A DNA stretch of 5,478 nt from Bacteroidetes bacterium ADurb.Bin302. GTDB lineage: Bacteria; Bacteroidota; Bacteroidia; Bacteroidales; Paludibacteraceae. Each line of letters begins with the position of its first letter. Within the stretch, counting starts at the first letter, position 1. Below the pieces are notes generated by a model. The model was not told where the DNA came from. It was given only the letters and a program-made list of their open reading frames with translations, and searched no databases. Positions 1 to 5,478 of this stretch are shown here, piece by piece. The stretch spans positions 1 through 5,478 of the forward strand of contig MWBK01000043.1 in assembly GCA_002069025.1 (NCBI GenBank), in the 5' to 3' direction. The translations under genes and the position numbers were made by a program.

Positions 1-337
1 AATAACGAAAACATTAAACAGGAAGTTCTATATTCTTTTTAAAAATCTGTCCAAGTTATAGGGGGTTAAGACAGTTAAGGTCTTTCATTCTTCGAGATTT
101 ACAAGGTTATTTATAGTAAATGATTACAAGAAATAGATAATTAAATAGTGCAAATTTCGAATAATTAAATCTGGGAAAATGTCATTCAACTAAATTCCTA
201 TTATTGATAAAATTAAGAAATTTTAAGCAGTTAAAATAAAGTAGAAAAATATTAGGATCATACTTAATTAAAACAGATAGGATTATAATCCGATTTGGAT
301 AGGATAATTCTATTTTTAATAGGTCAATCGATTTTTT
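1..337. other. AT-rich region downstream of the PPC-repeat gene, no gene seen
   Basis: No convincing reading frame, RNA gene or strong terminator is visible. There is a perfect 12-bp palindrome GGATTATAATCC (280-291), a near-palindrome ATAGGATAATTCTAT (299-313), and a weak CTATT/AATAG hairpin (312-324) about 14 nt after the PPC stop codon that lacks a U-tract. Stretch 284-302 resembles part of the sorting-domain coding sequence of the same gene. The rest is low-complexity AT-rich sequence. Confidence 0.6.
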
Positions 338-3300
338 CTATTCTTTAATAAACTTTTCTAATACAATACGATCTGAGAAAACAATTTTAACAAAATACAA
401 ACCTGATGGAAGATCTTGTACACTTATCGTTTTGTTAATTTGTTGATCTTTCTTCAAATTTTGGTTAGCTATTTGTTTACCAGATAAGTCCATTATTTCT
501 AATCTTATCAAATTGTTAAAATCACCAGGCAAAACAAGGTTAATATAATCCGAAGCCGGATTTGGATAGATCAGAATATCAGAAGAGCTTGGAACAATTA
601 GAGCATCCTCTTTTATATTAGTTCCTATTCCTATCGATTTTGATGCATCATTTTTGACGTCAATAGAATAAACTCCTGTAATTGCTGGATTGTGCTCTAT
701 TATTCGTACATAATACCAGGTCTCTGCGTTAAGGTATTGTATTATACTTGCATTGTATCCGGTACCGATGCCATCATCATTTTTAGAAACCAAACTAATC
801 ATATCACTCTGATATAAATACATGTATGTATCAAGATTACCATAAGTTTGGATTGTATAGTAACCTGTTGAATTGGTCAAAAATTTAAACCAATTATTTT
901 CTCCAGGTGTACTTATTATTGCATCTGCAGGCGTAGCGTTAACTGTAAGCAATTCAACTGGTTGGGTTTTTACATCTATGGAATAATTTCCAGTGGCATA
1001 GTTATGATATCCAATTATTAATACATAGTACCAAATATTTGGAGACAAGTTCATAGTAATTCCTGAACTTCGTCCTGATCCCGGAGCATCATCATTTTCA
1101 GCAATCAGCGTTAGCGTGTTTAGATCACTCTGATATAGATACATATATGTATCAAGTTCTCCATATGTATGGATTGTGTAAGTACCTGCTGTAATGGTCT
1201 GAAATCTATACCAGTCGTTTTCTAAGGCGGCACTGATAGCTACATTTATAGGTGGGCTATCAACAGTAAGTGTAACAAAAGAAGCTAAAGGTCCTTTTAC
1301 ATCAATGGAATAACTACCTACAGCAGTAGTTGAATATTCTCTTACTTTTACATAGTACCAAGTATTTGCTCTTAGACTTATAGAAATTCCAGCATTTTTT
1401 TCTAATCCTGGTCCGTCATCATCGTCAAATGCCAACATTGTTTGATCACTTTGATATAGCTCCATATATGTATCAAGGTCTCCATACGTAACTATAGTAT
1501 AAATGCCAGCTGTTCCAGTTTGAAATTTGTACCAATCGTTTTCTCCTGGTGTGCTAATTGCATCGTTGATAGGTGGTGCATCAACCACAATTTGTGAAGC
1601 AAAGAATGGGGAAACACTTACTTTATTTGATGGGCCACTTTCTCCTATTCCTGGATAAATAGCAGTTACATAATACCATCTTAATCCTAAATTACCATTA
1701 TAAGTTACACTATTTATTAAGACATTACTCATTAGTGTATAAGTTCCATTCTCAGATTCGCTCCAATAAACATTGTAACTTGTGGGGCTTACTAACAAAG
1801 GTACAGACCAGTTCAAGATTATTGCACCATCTCTTGAATAACCCTTGAGCTTCTTTGGTGGCTGCCCAATATATTCATATATAACATCTAAAGAATAATT
1901 TCCAGTGACGGTGCTATGGTATTCTCTAATCTTAATATAGTACCAAGTATTTGCATTAAGATTTATGCTTATTCTAGAATTATGAAGTCGCGAGTCTGGA
2001 GTATGCGCTATATCATCATTCTCAGCGATCAGAGTTGTCTGGTCATTCCCGTAGAGATACATATAAGTATCTAGGGTACCATATGTTTCAATGATATATA
2101 ATCCAGCTGTACTGGTTTGAAATTTATACCAATCTTGTTCGCCAGGAATGCTGATGGAGGCTTCTGTCGGCGGTGCATCAACAGCAAGTGTCGCGACTGT
2201 TTCAGTTTCCTTTTTAACATCGATAGAATATTCTCCTGTCCTTATTCCGTCATAACTTTTTATTTTAACATAATACCAGGTACTAGCACTGAGATTACTT
2301 CTAATCATTGAGTTGTAATTGCCTCCCGGTCTGTTTACATCATCATTTTCAGCAATAACAGTAATACGATCATTTTCATATAGAAACATATATGTATCAA
2401 GATTTCCATAAGTTTGAATTAAATAAGATCCAGCAATGCCAGTTTTGAATTTGAACCAGTCCTCTTCCCCGACTGCAATAATTGATGCGTTTATTGCCGG
2501 GGCATCTACAGTAAGTGTTACCGTAGAAGTTGGGCTTTGGACATCAATAGAATAACTGCCAGTACTTGTGCCGGAGTTTTCTCTTAGTCTAATAAAATAC
2601 CATGTATTTGCATTCAGGTTTTGAGTGATCTTCGAATTGTATCCAATATCACTTCCATCATTATCAACGGAAATTACTGTTATCAGGTCATTTTGGTATA
2701 AATACATGTATGTATTAAGATTGCCATATGTTTGGATGGTATAATTACCAGCTGTATTAGTTTGGAACTTAAACCAATCTTCTTCACCGATAATACTAAT
2801 AGCATCCTCGTGCGGAGGAGTATCAAGGGTAAGTGTTACGACAGGTTGACTCTTAATATCTATTGTGTAGTTACCTGTAATTGTTGAATTATATTCTTTA
2901 ACTTTAGCATAATACCAAGTATTAGCATTCAAGTTCAGTGTTATACCTGCATTACTACCTTGCCCCACACCTGCATCATCATCATATATAATTAATGTAG
3001 ACTGATCGCCTTGGTATAGATACATATAAGTATCGAGGTTGCCATAGGTCTGGATTGTGTAAGTGCCGGCAGTTATTATCAGGAATTTAAACCAATCTTC
3101 TTCTCCTGCCGTACTAATAGCTGCACTTACAGCTGGAGCATCAACGATTAATGTACCAATGCTCTCAGTTTGTTTCTTAACATCGACAGAATAATCTCCA
3201 ATTCGGGTACCATTGTAACCTTTTATTTTAACATAGTACCAGGTATTTGCTGCCAGGTTTTGGGTAATCACTGAATTGTATCCTACTCCAACTCCATCAT

Positions 3301-4234
3301 CATTCTCAGTAATAAGAGTAGATTGATCACTCTGGAATAGATACATGTAAGTATCCAAACTGCCATATGTTCTAATGGTATAGTTACCTGCAGTACTGGT
3401 CTGGAATTTATACCAGTCTTCTTCACCAGTTAAGCTAATCGCTGCATTTAAAGCTGCAGCATCAACAATTAGTGTAATAATAGTTTCAGTTTGTTTCTTA
3501 ACATCGACGGAATAATCTCCAATTCTGATACCATTGTAACCTTTTATTTTAACATAGTACCAGGTATTTGCTGTTAGGTTCCGGGTAATCACTGAATTAT
3601 ATCCTACTCCAACTCCATCATCATTCTCAGTAATGAGGGTTGATTGATCAGTCTGGAAGAGATACATATAAGTGTCCAAACTACCATATGTTCTAATGGT
3701 ATAATTACCTGCCGTACTGGTCTGGAATTTATACCAGTCTTCTTCACCAGTTGCGCTAATAGCTGCATTCACAGCTGGCGCATCAACAATTAGCGTAATA
3801 ATAGTTTCAGTTTGTTTCTTAACATCGACAGAATAATCTCCAATTCTGGTGCCGTTGTAACCTTTTATTTTAATGTAATACCAGGTATTTGCTGTAAGGC
3901 TCCGGGTAATCACTGAATTGTATCCAACTCCAACTCCATCATCATTCTCAGTAATAAGAGTAGATTGATCACTTTGGAAGAGATACATGTAAGTATCCAA
4001 ACTGCCATATGTTCTAATGGTATAATTACCTGCCGTACTGGACTGGAATTTATACCAATCTTCTTCGCCAGTTGCATTTATCGATGCATTAACTGCTGCA
4101 GCATTAACGGTGAGAGTCACGACTGTTTGACTTTTTACATCTATGGGATCTAATCCAATCAGAATGATAAAGAAGGGACATAGTAATTTACATAAGTCAA
4201 ATCTTAAATTAATTAGAAAAAATAGGGTTTTCAA
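338..4234 (-). CDS. Secreted multi-repeat PPC/FN3 protein with T9SS type A sorting domain
   Basis: This gene encodes a 1298-residue protein predicted to be exported by Sec and then carried across the outer membrane by the type IX secretion system. In order it has a signal peptide (about 1-36), seven repeats of about 107 residues (37-789), a fibronectin type III domain (about 790-878), three more repeats (879-1197), a short linker, and a T9SS sorting domain (about 1220-1298). Each repeat carries the marks of a bacterial pre-peptidase C-terminal (PPC) beta-sandwich: GE(E/N)DW(Y/F)KF, then TYGxLDTYMYLY, an acidic NDDG-like loop, and NTWYY(V/I)K followed by GxYSIDV. PPC domains usually sit behind a protease, but no catalytic domain is visible here, so adhesion, ligand binding or a structural surface role is inferred. 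The start is a TTG: an in-frame stop lies 15-17 nt upstream, and no in-frame ATG occurs before about residue 83, well inside repeat 1. The gene appears to be transcribed alone from its own promoter. The domain reading is firm; the biological function is unknown. Confidence 0.93.
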   Translation of the reverse strand: MKTLFFLINLRFDLCKLLCPFFIILIGLDPIDVKSQTVVTLTVNAAAVNASINATGEEDWYKFQSSTAGNYTIRTYGSLDTYMYLFQSDQSTLITENDDGVGVGYNSVITRSLTANTWYYIKIKGYNGTRIGDYSVDVKKQTETIITLIVDAPAVNAAISATGEEDWYKFQTSTAGNYTIRTYGSLDTYMYLFQTDQSTLITENDDGVGVGYNSVITRNLTANTWYYVKIKGYNGIRIGDYSVDVKKQTETIITLIVDAAALNAAISLTGEEDWYKFQTSTAGNYTIRTYGSLDTYMYLFQSDQSTLITENDDGVGVGYNSVITQNLAANTWYYVKIKGYNGTRIGDYSVDVKKQTESIGTLIVDAPAVSAAISTAGEEDWFKFLIITAGTYTIQTYGNLDTYMYLYQGDQSTLIIYDDDAGVGQGSNAGITLNLNANTWYYAKVKEYNSTITGNYTIDIKSQPVVTLTLDTPPHEDAISIIGEEDWFKFQTNTAGNYTIQTYGNLNTYMYLYQNDLITVISVDNDGSDIGYNSKITQNLNANTWYFIRLRENSGTSTGSYSIDVQSPTSTVTLTVDAPAINASIIAVGEEDWFKFKTGIAGSYLIQTYGNLDTYMFLYENDRITVIAENDDVNRPGGNYNSMIRSNLSASTWYYVKIKSYDGIRTGEYSIDVKKETETVATLAVDAPPTEASISIPGEQDWYKFQTSTAGLYIIETYGTLDTYMYLYGNDQTTLIAENDDIAHTPDSRLHNSRISINLNANTWYYIKIREYHSTVTGNYSLDVIYEYIGQPPKKLKGYSRDGAIILNWSVPLLVSPTSYNVYWSESENGTYTLMSNVLINSVTYNGNLGLRWYYVTAIYPGIGESGPSNKVSVSPFFASQIVVDAPPINDAISTPGENDWYKFQTGTAGIYTIVTYGDLDTYMELYQSDQTMLAFDDDDGPGLEKNAGISISLRANTWYYVKVREYSTTAVGSYSIDVKGPLASFVTLTVDSPPINVAISAALENDWYRFQTITAGTYTIHTYGELDTYMYLYQSDLNTLTLIAENDDAPGSGRSSGITMNLSPNIWYYVLIIGYHNYATGNYSIDVKTQPVELLTVNATPADAIISTPGENNWFKFLTNSTGYYTIQTYGNLDTYMYLYQSDMISLVSKNDDGIGTGYNASIIQYLNAETWYYVRIIEHNPAITGVYSIDVKNDASKSIGIGTNIKEDALIVPSSSDILIYPNPASDYINLVLPGDFNNLIRLEIMDLSGKQIANQNLKKDQQINKTISVQDLPSGLYFVKIVFSDRIVLEKFIKE
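341..577 (-). other. T9SS type A C-terminal sorting domain
   Basis: Residues about 1220-1298 form the C-terminal signal recognised by the type IX secretion system. It starts ILIYPNPASDYINL, followed by IRLEIMDLSGKQI, then the LPSGLYFVKIVF strand, and ends in a basic FIKE tail. YPNP..., the D.sGk turn and the l.sGlY.vki strand are the hallmarks of the type A family, which is confined to Bacteroidota and relatives. In known cargo the domain is removed at the surface and the protein is released or attached to A-LPS. Confidence 0.93.
1601..1867 (-). other. Fibronectin type III domain inside the PPC array
   Basis: Residues about 790-878 do not match the PPC repeat. They read as an FN3 domain: PPKKLKGYSRDGAIILNW at the first strands, SYNVYWSESENGTYTLM in the middle, then RWYYVTAIYPGIGESGPSN and KVSVSP at the end, matching the usual W, YxVYxS and YYVTA...GESxxS landmarks. 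In surface proteins it typically acts as a spacer or binding module. It splits the array into 7 and 3 PPC units. Confidence 0.85.
3164..4126 (-). repeat. Three near-identical 321-bp tandem repeats (PPC repeats 1-3)
   Basis: Repeats 1, 2 and 3 are each exactly 321 bp. By hand count, repeats 2 and 3 differ at 7 of 107 residues and at about 27 of 321 bases. Repeats 1 and 2 differ at about 12 residues. The stretch from YTIRTYGSLDTYMYLF through NDDGVGVGYNSVIT is almost unchanged in all three. The remaining repeats are much more diverged. This points to recent tandem duplication or ongoing gene conversion at the N-terminal end, and makes this a place where copy number could vary between strains or assemblies could collapse. 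Confidence 0.93.
4127..4234 (-). other. Signal peptide of the PPC-repeat protein
   Basis: Residues 1-36 have a short basic start (K2, R11, K16), a hydrophobic core at about 17-28 (LLCPFFIILIGL) and a polar stretch ending KSQ just before repeat 1. This fits a Sec signal peptide, which a T9SS cargo needs to reach the periplasm. The n-region is long and contains an acidic residue (D13), and no clean A-x-A site is seen. The cleavage point, probably near S35/Q36, is a guess. Confidence 0.7.
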
Positions 4235-4300
4235 TGCCTTAATTATTTAGGAGTTAAGAAAACTAAATCCAAACTTTTCCTACGATTTTTAGGAATGAAA

Positions 4301-4321
4301 AATCAAAGTTATGCTTTGATT
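4301..4321. repeat. Inverted repeat overlapping the candidate -7 element
   Basis: AATCAAAG (4301-4308) and CTTTGATT (4314-4321) are perfect 8-bp arms around a 5-nt centre. The candidate -7 box TAACTTTG is built from one arm plus the centre. The right arm region (TTGATTAA, 4316-4323) is also complementary to TTAATCAA at 4340-4347. A regulator binding site is the simplest reading, since most of this dyad lies upstream of the expected transcript start. Confidence 0.5.
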
Positions 4322-4334
4322 AAGACAAAGTCAA
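4304..4334 (-). promoter_or_regulatory. Candidate Bacteroidota-type promoter of the PPC-repeat gene
   Basis: On the minus strand TTG (4334-4332) is followed after 20 nt by TAACTTTG (4311-4304). The second element matches the Bacteroides/Flavobacterium -7 consensus TAnnTTTG exactly, and the spacing falls in the 17-23 nt range described for these promoters. Transcription would start near 4298, giving a leader of about 65 nt before the TTG start codon at 4234. The -7 element lies inside an inverted repeat, which could be an operator. No transcript data support it here. Confidence 0.5.
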
Positions 4335-4348
4335 CCGTTTTAATCAAT

Positions 4349-4378
4349 TAATAATATAGTTTGATCAAACTATTATTA
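4349..4378. repeat. Perfect 18-bp palindrome within an imperfect 30-bp dyad
   Basis: ATAGTTTGATCAAACTAT (4356-4373) is a perfect palindrome centred on GATC. The symmetry extends on both sides through TAATAA/TTATTA if a 2-nt bulge is allowed on the left. It lies just upstream of the candidate promoter of the PPC gene and about 180 nt downstream of the radC-like stop. It could be an operator or a transcription stop between the two units. No U-tract follows on either strand, so a standard intrinsic terminator is not supported. Confidence 0.55.
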
Positions 4379-4458
4379 GGGTTAATATAAATAGTTTCAG
4401 GTTTTTGAGATATGAGAATGTTTTATTGAAATAAAATATTGATTGAGTTTTTTTAAGG

Positions 4459-4505
4459 TAGGTACGCTTGGGTGCCTAAGGTATGGGTGAGGGTGAATCC
4501 CATAC
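4459..4505. repeat. Two adjacent GC-rich hairpins in the AT-rich intergenic region
   Basis: The first hairpin pairs TAGGTAC (4459-4465) with GTGCCTA (4472-4478), with one G-T pair and a 6-nt loop. The second pairs GTATGGG (4481-4487) with CCCATAC (4499-4505), with an 11-nt loop. Only two bases separate them, and the block is clearly more GC-rich than its flanks. On the minus strand it lies about 50 nt after the radC-like stop codon, so it would be in the 3' end of that transcript and could protect or end it. It is followed there by an A-tract rather than a U-tract. Function is not known. Confidence 0.5.
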
Positions 4506-4556
4506 TCCCCAGATTTAATACTGTTTAGAAATATTATGGAGGTTTATTCGATCAGC

Positions 4557-5006
4557 CTATAATAGACCATTATCAGCAAAAGAATAATAACCTGAATCGC
4601 ATATTATAAGATGATCAAGCAGTTTAATATCCAAAAGATTTCCGGATTCTTTGATCTTTAAAGTGATTTTACTGTCAGACTCGGAAGGATTAAGGTTCCC
4701 GGATGGATGGTTATGGGCTATTAGCAGGCCAGATGCCAGGCATTTCAGACCCACACTCATTATTAATCTTAAGTCTGTAACTGTACCAGATATGCCGCCC
4801 TGACTTACTTTATACCATGCAATAGATTTATTTTGTCTATCCAGGTAAATTGCTATGAAACTTTCATAAATAGGCAGAGAATCGTTATCCCAGATTTTGC
4901 GGAACAATATATCAGCATCTTTACTACTCTGAATTTGAATTTTTTCAATAGTGCCCTTACGAAGCTGTAAGGTTATTTCTGGAAATGTATTGAATTCGGC
5001 TGTCAT
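4557..5006 (-). CDS. radC: RadC-like JAMM/MPN domain protein (JAB domain protein)
   Basis: This gene encodes a 149-residue protein made up almost wholly of the RadC-type JAMM domain. The metalloprotease-like signature is complete: E48, then H98-N-H100-P-S-G, S108 and D111, which fits H-x-H-x7-S-x2-D. The downstream LLDIKLLDHLIICDSGYYSF is the usual RadC ending. Full-length RadC is about 220 residues with an N-terminal helix-hairpin-helix domain; that part is absent, and residues 1-45 show no such motif. Family members were once called DNA repair proteins, but a direct repair role is not established. Short versions are frequent in mobile elements, where a role in countering host defence or in DNA processing has been suggested. 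The ATG at 5006 follows the DUF3820 stop by 2 nt, so the two are almost certainly co-transcribed; no Shine-Dalgarno site is visible, which is normal in Bacteroidota. Confidence 0.93.
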   Translation of the reverse strand: MTAEFNTFPEITLQLRKGTIEKIQIQSSKDADILFRKIWDNDSLPIYESFIAIYLDRQNKSIAWYKVSQGGISGTVTDLRLIMSVGLKCLASGLLIAHNHPSGNLNPSESDSKITLKIKESGNLLDIKLLDHLIICDSGYYSFADNGLL

Positions 5007-5008
5007 GA

Positions 5009-5323
5009 CTATCGTCTGTTAGGATTTAACGAATTTCTTCTTAATGATTTTATTTCATCTGTGTTTAGATATACATCATTCCTTAAATGGAATTCAGAAG
5101 CTTTTTGCTTGCCGGCATTTCTCAATAATTCAGAGTTAATTCTGTTACGTTCGACTTGCTGTCTGAATTTATATTCATTCTCAATGATGTATTCTTTGAG
5201 TTTACCATATGCTGTGCCTTTTTTTAACATGAATAGCAAATATGAAGGCGGTATCGTAGCTAATCTCCAGCCTTTAAATTTTCCGAATGATAACCTGTCG
5301 TTACCTGTCAATTTTGCTTGCAT
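5009..5323 (-). CDS. DUF3820-family small protein
   Basis: This gene encodes a basic protein of 104 residues. Residues about 11-45 carry the DUF3820 core: LSFGKFKGWRLATIPPSYL followed by LFMLKKG. The FGK(F/Y)KG...l..iP..YL pattern is typical of this family, and a similar module occurs at the C terminus of some exonuclease X-like proteins, hinting at a nucleic-acid link; the function is unknown. The rest is predicted helical and ends in a basic tail (SLRRN, NPNRR). I chose the ATG at 5323, which overlaps the upstream reading frame by 23 nt. A TTG at 5350 would add nine residues (113 in total) and raise the overlap to 50 nt; an in-frame TGA lies just upstream of it. Neither start has a good ribosome binding site. 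The stop is 2 nt before the radC-like start, implying translational coupling. Confidence 0.8.
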   Translation of the reverse strand: MQAKLTGNDRLSFGKFKGWRLATIPPSYLLFMLKKGTAYGKLKEYIIENEYKFRQQVERNRINSELLRNAGKQKASEFHLRNDVYLNTDEIKSLRRNSLNPNRR

Positions 5324-5477
5324 TTCTTGATGATTTAAGTTGTTTGTCAAGAGATTTCATTTCAGATATAAACTGACAAATTTCTTCGCTGAAGAAATGT
5401 TTAAGACCTAACAGGTTTTTTCCCTTGTAACCTGAAGATACCAGGTACAATGGTTTTTCATTTTTCCAAAGGATGGT
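5301..5477 (-). CDS. 3' end of an unidentified gene, cut by the window edge
   Basis: One minus-strand frame stays open from the window edge to a TAA at 5301-5303, giving 58 C-terminal residues. They begin TILWKNEKPLYLVSSGYKG and continue with KNLLGLKHFFSEEICQF and a lysine-rich, probably helical tail ending KSSRNASKIDR. The other two minus-strand frames are interrupted in this stretch. The frame overlaps the start of the DUF3820 gene, as is common in compact operons. I do not recognise the family. Most of the gene, including its start, lies outside the window, so a partial CDS is likely but not certain. Confidence 0.6.
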   Translation of the reverse strand, partial: TILWKNEKPLYLVSSGYKGKNLLGLKHFFSEEICQFISEMKSLDKQLKSSRNASKIDR

Positions 5478-5478
5478 T

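Larger units (their letters stand above)
644..4126 (-). repeat. Ten PPC-like domain repeats, interrupted once by an FN3 domain
   Basis: Ten in-frame units encode PPC-like domains. In protein order they lie at 4126-3806, 3805-3485, 3484-3164, 3163-2843, 2842-2525, 2524-2201, 2200-1868, then after the FN3 domain 1600-1280, 1279-959 and 958-644. The unit length is almost constant at 105-111 residues, most often exactly 107. Conserved landmarks are the DW(Y/F)KF strand, the LDTYM strand, an acidic DD pair at the loop after the strand that follows, and the final GxYS(I/V)DV strand. Repeat 7 has a longer acidic loop (ENDDIAHTPDSRLHNS). The acidic loop may bind calcium, as suggested for other PPC-like domains, but this is inference. 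Confidence 0.92.
4235..4556. other. Intergenic region between the radC-like gene and the PPC-repeat gene
   Basis: This 322-bp stretch has no open reading frame worth calling. From the radC-like stop toward the PPC gene it contains the tandem GC-rich hairpins, an AT-rich spacer, the 18-bp palindrome, and the candidate promoter with its dyad. The leader before the TTG start ends ...TTAAGGCA; its AAGG lies too close to the start codon for a normal Shine-Dalgarno site. Confidence 0.7.

Noticed and set aside
205..304. Minus-strand open stretch reading YPNR...
   Set aside because: It is short, has no start codon in context and no coding signal. Only the 19-base similarity to the sorting-domain region is worth noting.
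312..324. Intrinsic terminator after the PPC-repeat gene
   Set aside because: The stem is five A-T-rich pairs with a 3-nt loop and no U-tract follows on the minus strand, so it is too weak to call.
2117..2311. Plus-strand open frame of 64 codons
   Set aside because: It lies wholly inside the PPC-repeat gene on the opposite strand and is only the antisense reading of repeats 6 and 7. The cysteine-rich product has no recognisable domain.
3164..4126. CRISPR-like or minisatellite array
   Set aside because: The repeats are 321-bp in-frame protein-domain units without spacers, fully explained by the coding sequence.
3965..4153. Plus-strand open frame of 62 codons
   Set aside because: Antisense shadow of repeat 1 of the PPC-repeat gene, with no domain and no plausible start context.
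4481..4510. tRNA-like sequence GGGTGAATCCC
   Set aside because: It looks slightly like a T-arm, but the arm has only three pairs of the usual five and no acceptor, D or anticodon arms can be drawn around it. Kept only as a possible boundary hint.
5061..5330. Plus-strand open frame of 89 codons
   Set aside because: Antisense to the DUF3820 gene, whose own frame has a recognisable family motif. The antisense product has none.

Overview
The window looks like an AT-rich chromosomal segment of a Bacteroidota bacterium. Three things suggest this. The large secreted protein ends in a type IX secretion system (T9SS) sorting domain. The gene in front of it has a TTG/TAnnTTTG-type promoter candidate. 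Recognisable Shine-Dalgarno sites are nearly absent. All supported genes lie on the minus strand and are read from right to left.

Right part (5478 to 4557): a tightly packed three-gene string. It holds the 3' end of an unidentified gene (5477-5301), a small DUF3820-family protein (5323-5009) overlapping it, and a short JAMM/RadC-type protein (5006-4557) that starts 2 nt after the DUF3820 stop. The RadC-like protein has all JAMM metal-binding residues but no N-terminal helix-hairpin-helix domain. Small RadC/JAB and DUF3820 genes of this kind are often found in the accessory part of integrative elements in Bacteroidota, so this may be the end of such an element. No integrase, att site or direct repeat is visible to prove it.

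Middle (4556 to 4235): a 322-bp intergenic stretch rich in dyad symmetry. It has two GC-rich hairpins side by side (4459-4505), a perfect 18-bp palindrome (4356-4373), and a candidate promoter (4334-4304) whose -7 element lies inside another inverted repeat (4301-4321).

Left part (4234 to 338): one 1298-residue secreted protein. It has a signal peptide, seven PPC-like beta-sandwich repeats, one fibronectin type III domain, three more PPC-like repeats, and a C-terminal T9SS type A sorting domain. No catalytic domain is visible. The three repeats nearest the N terminus are almost identical in protein and DNA, while later ones are diverged, so the array appears to have grown recently at its N-terminal end. 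The likely role is a cell-surface or released structural, adhesive or binding protein.

The last 337 bp hold no convincing gene, only short palindromes and a 19-base split match to the gene's own sorting-domain coding region. I see no rRNA, tRNA, CRISPR or insertion sequence.
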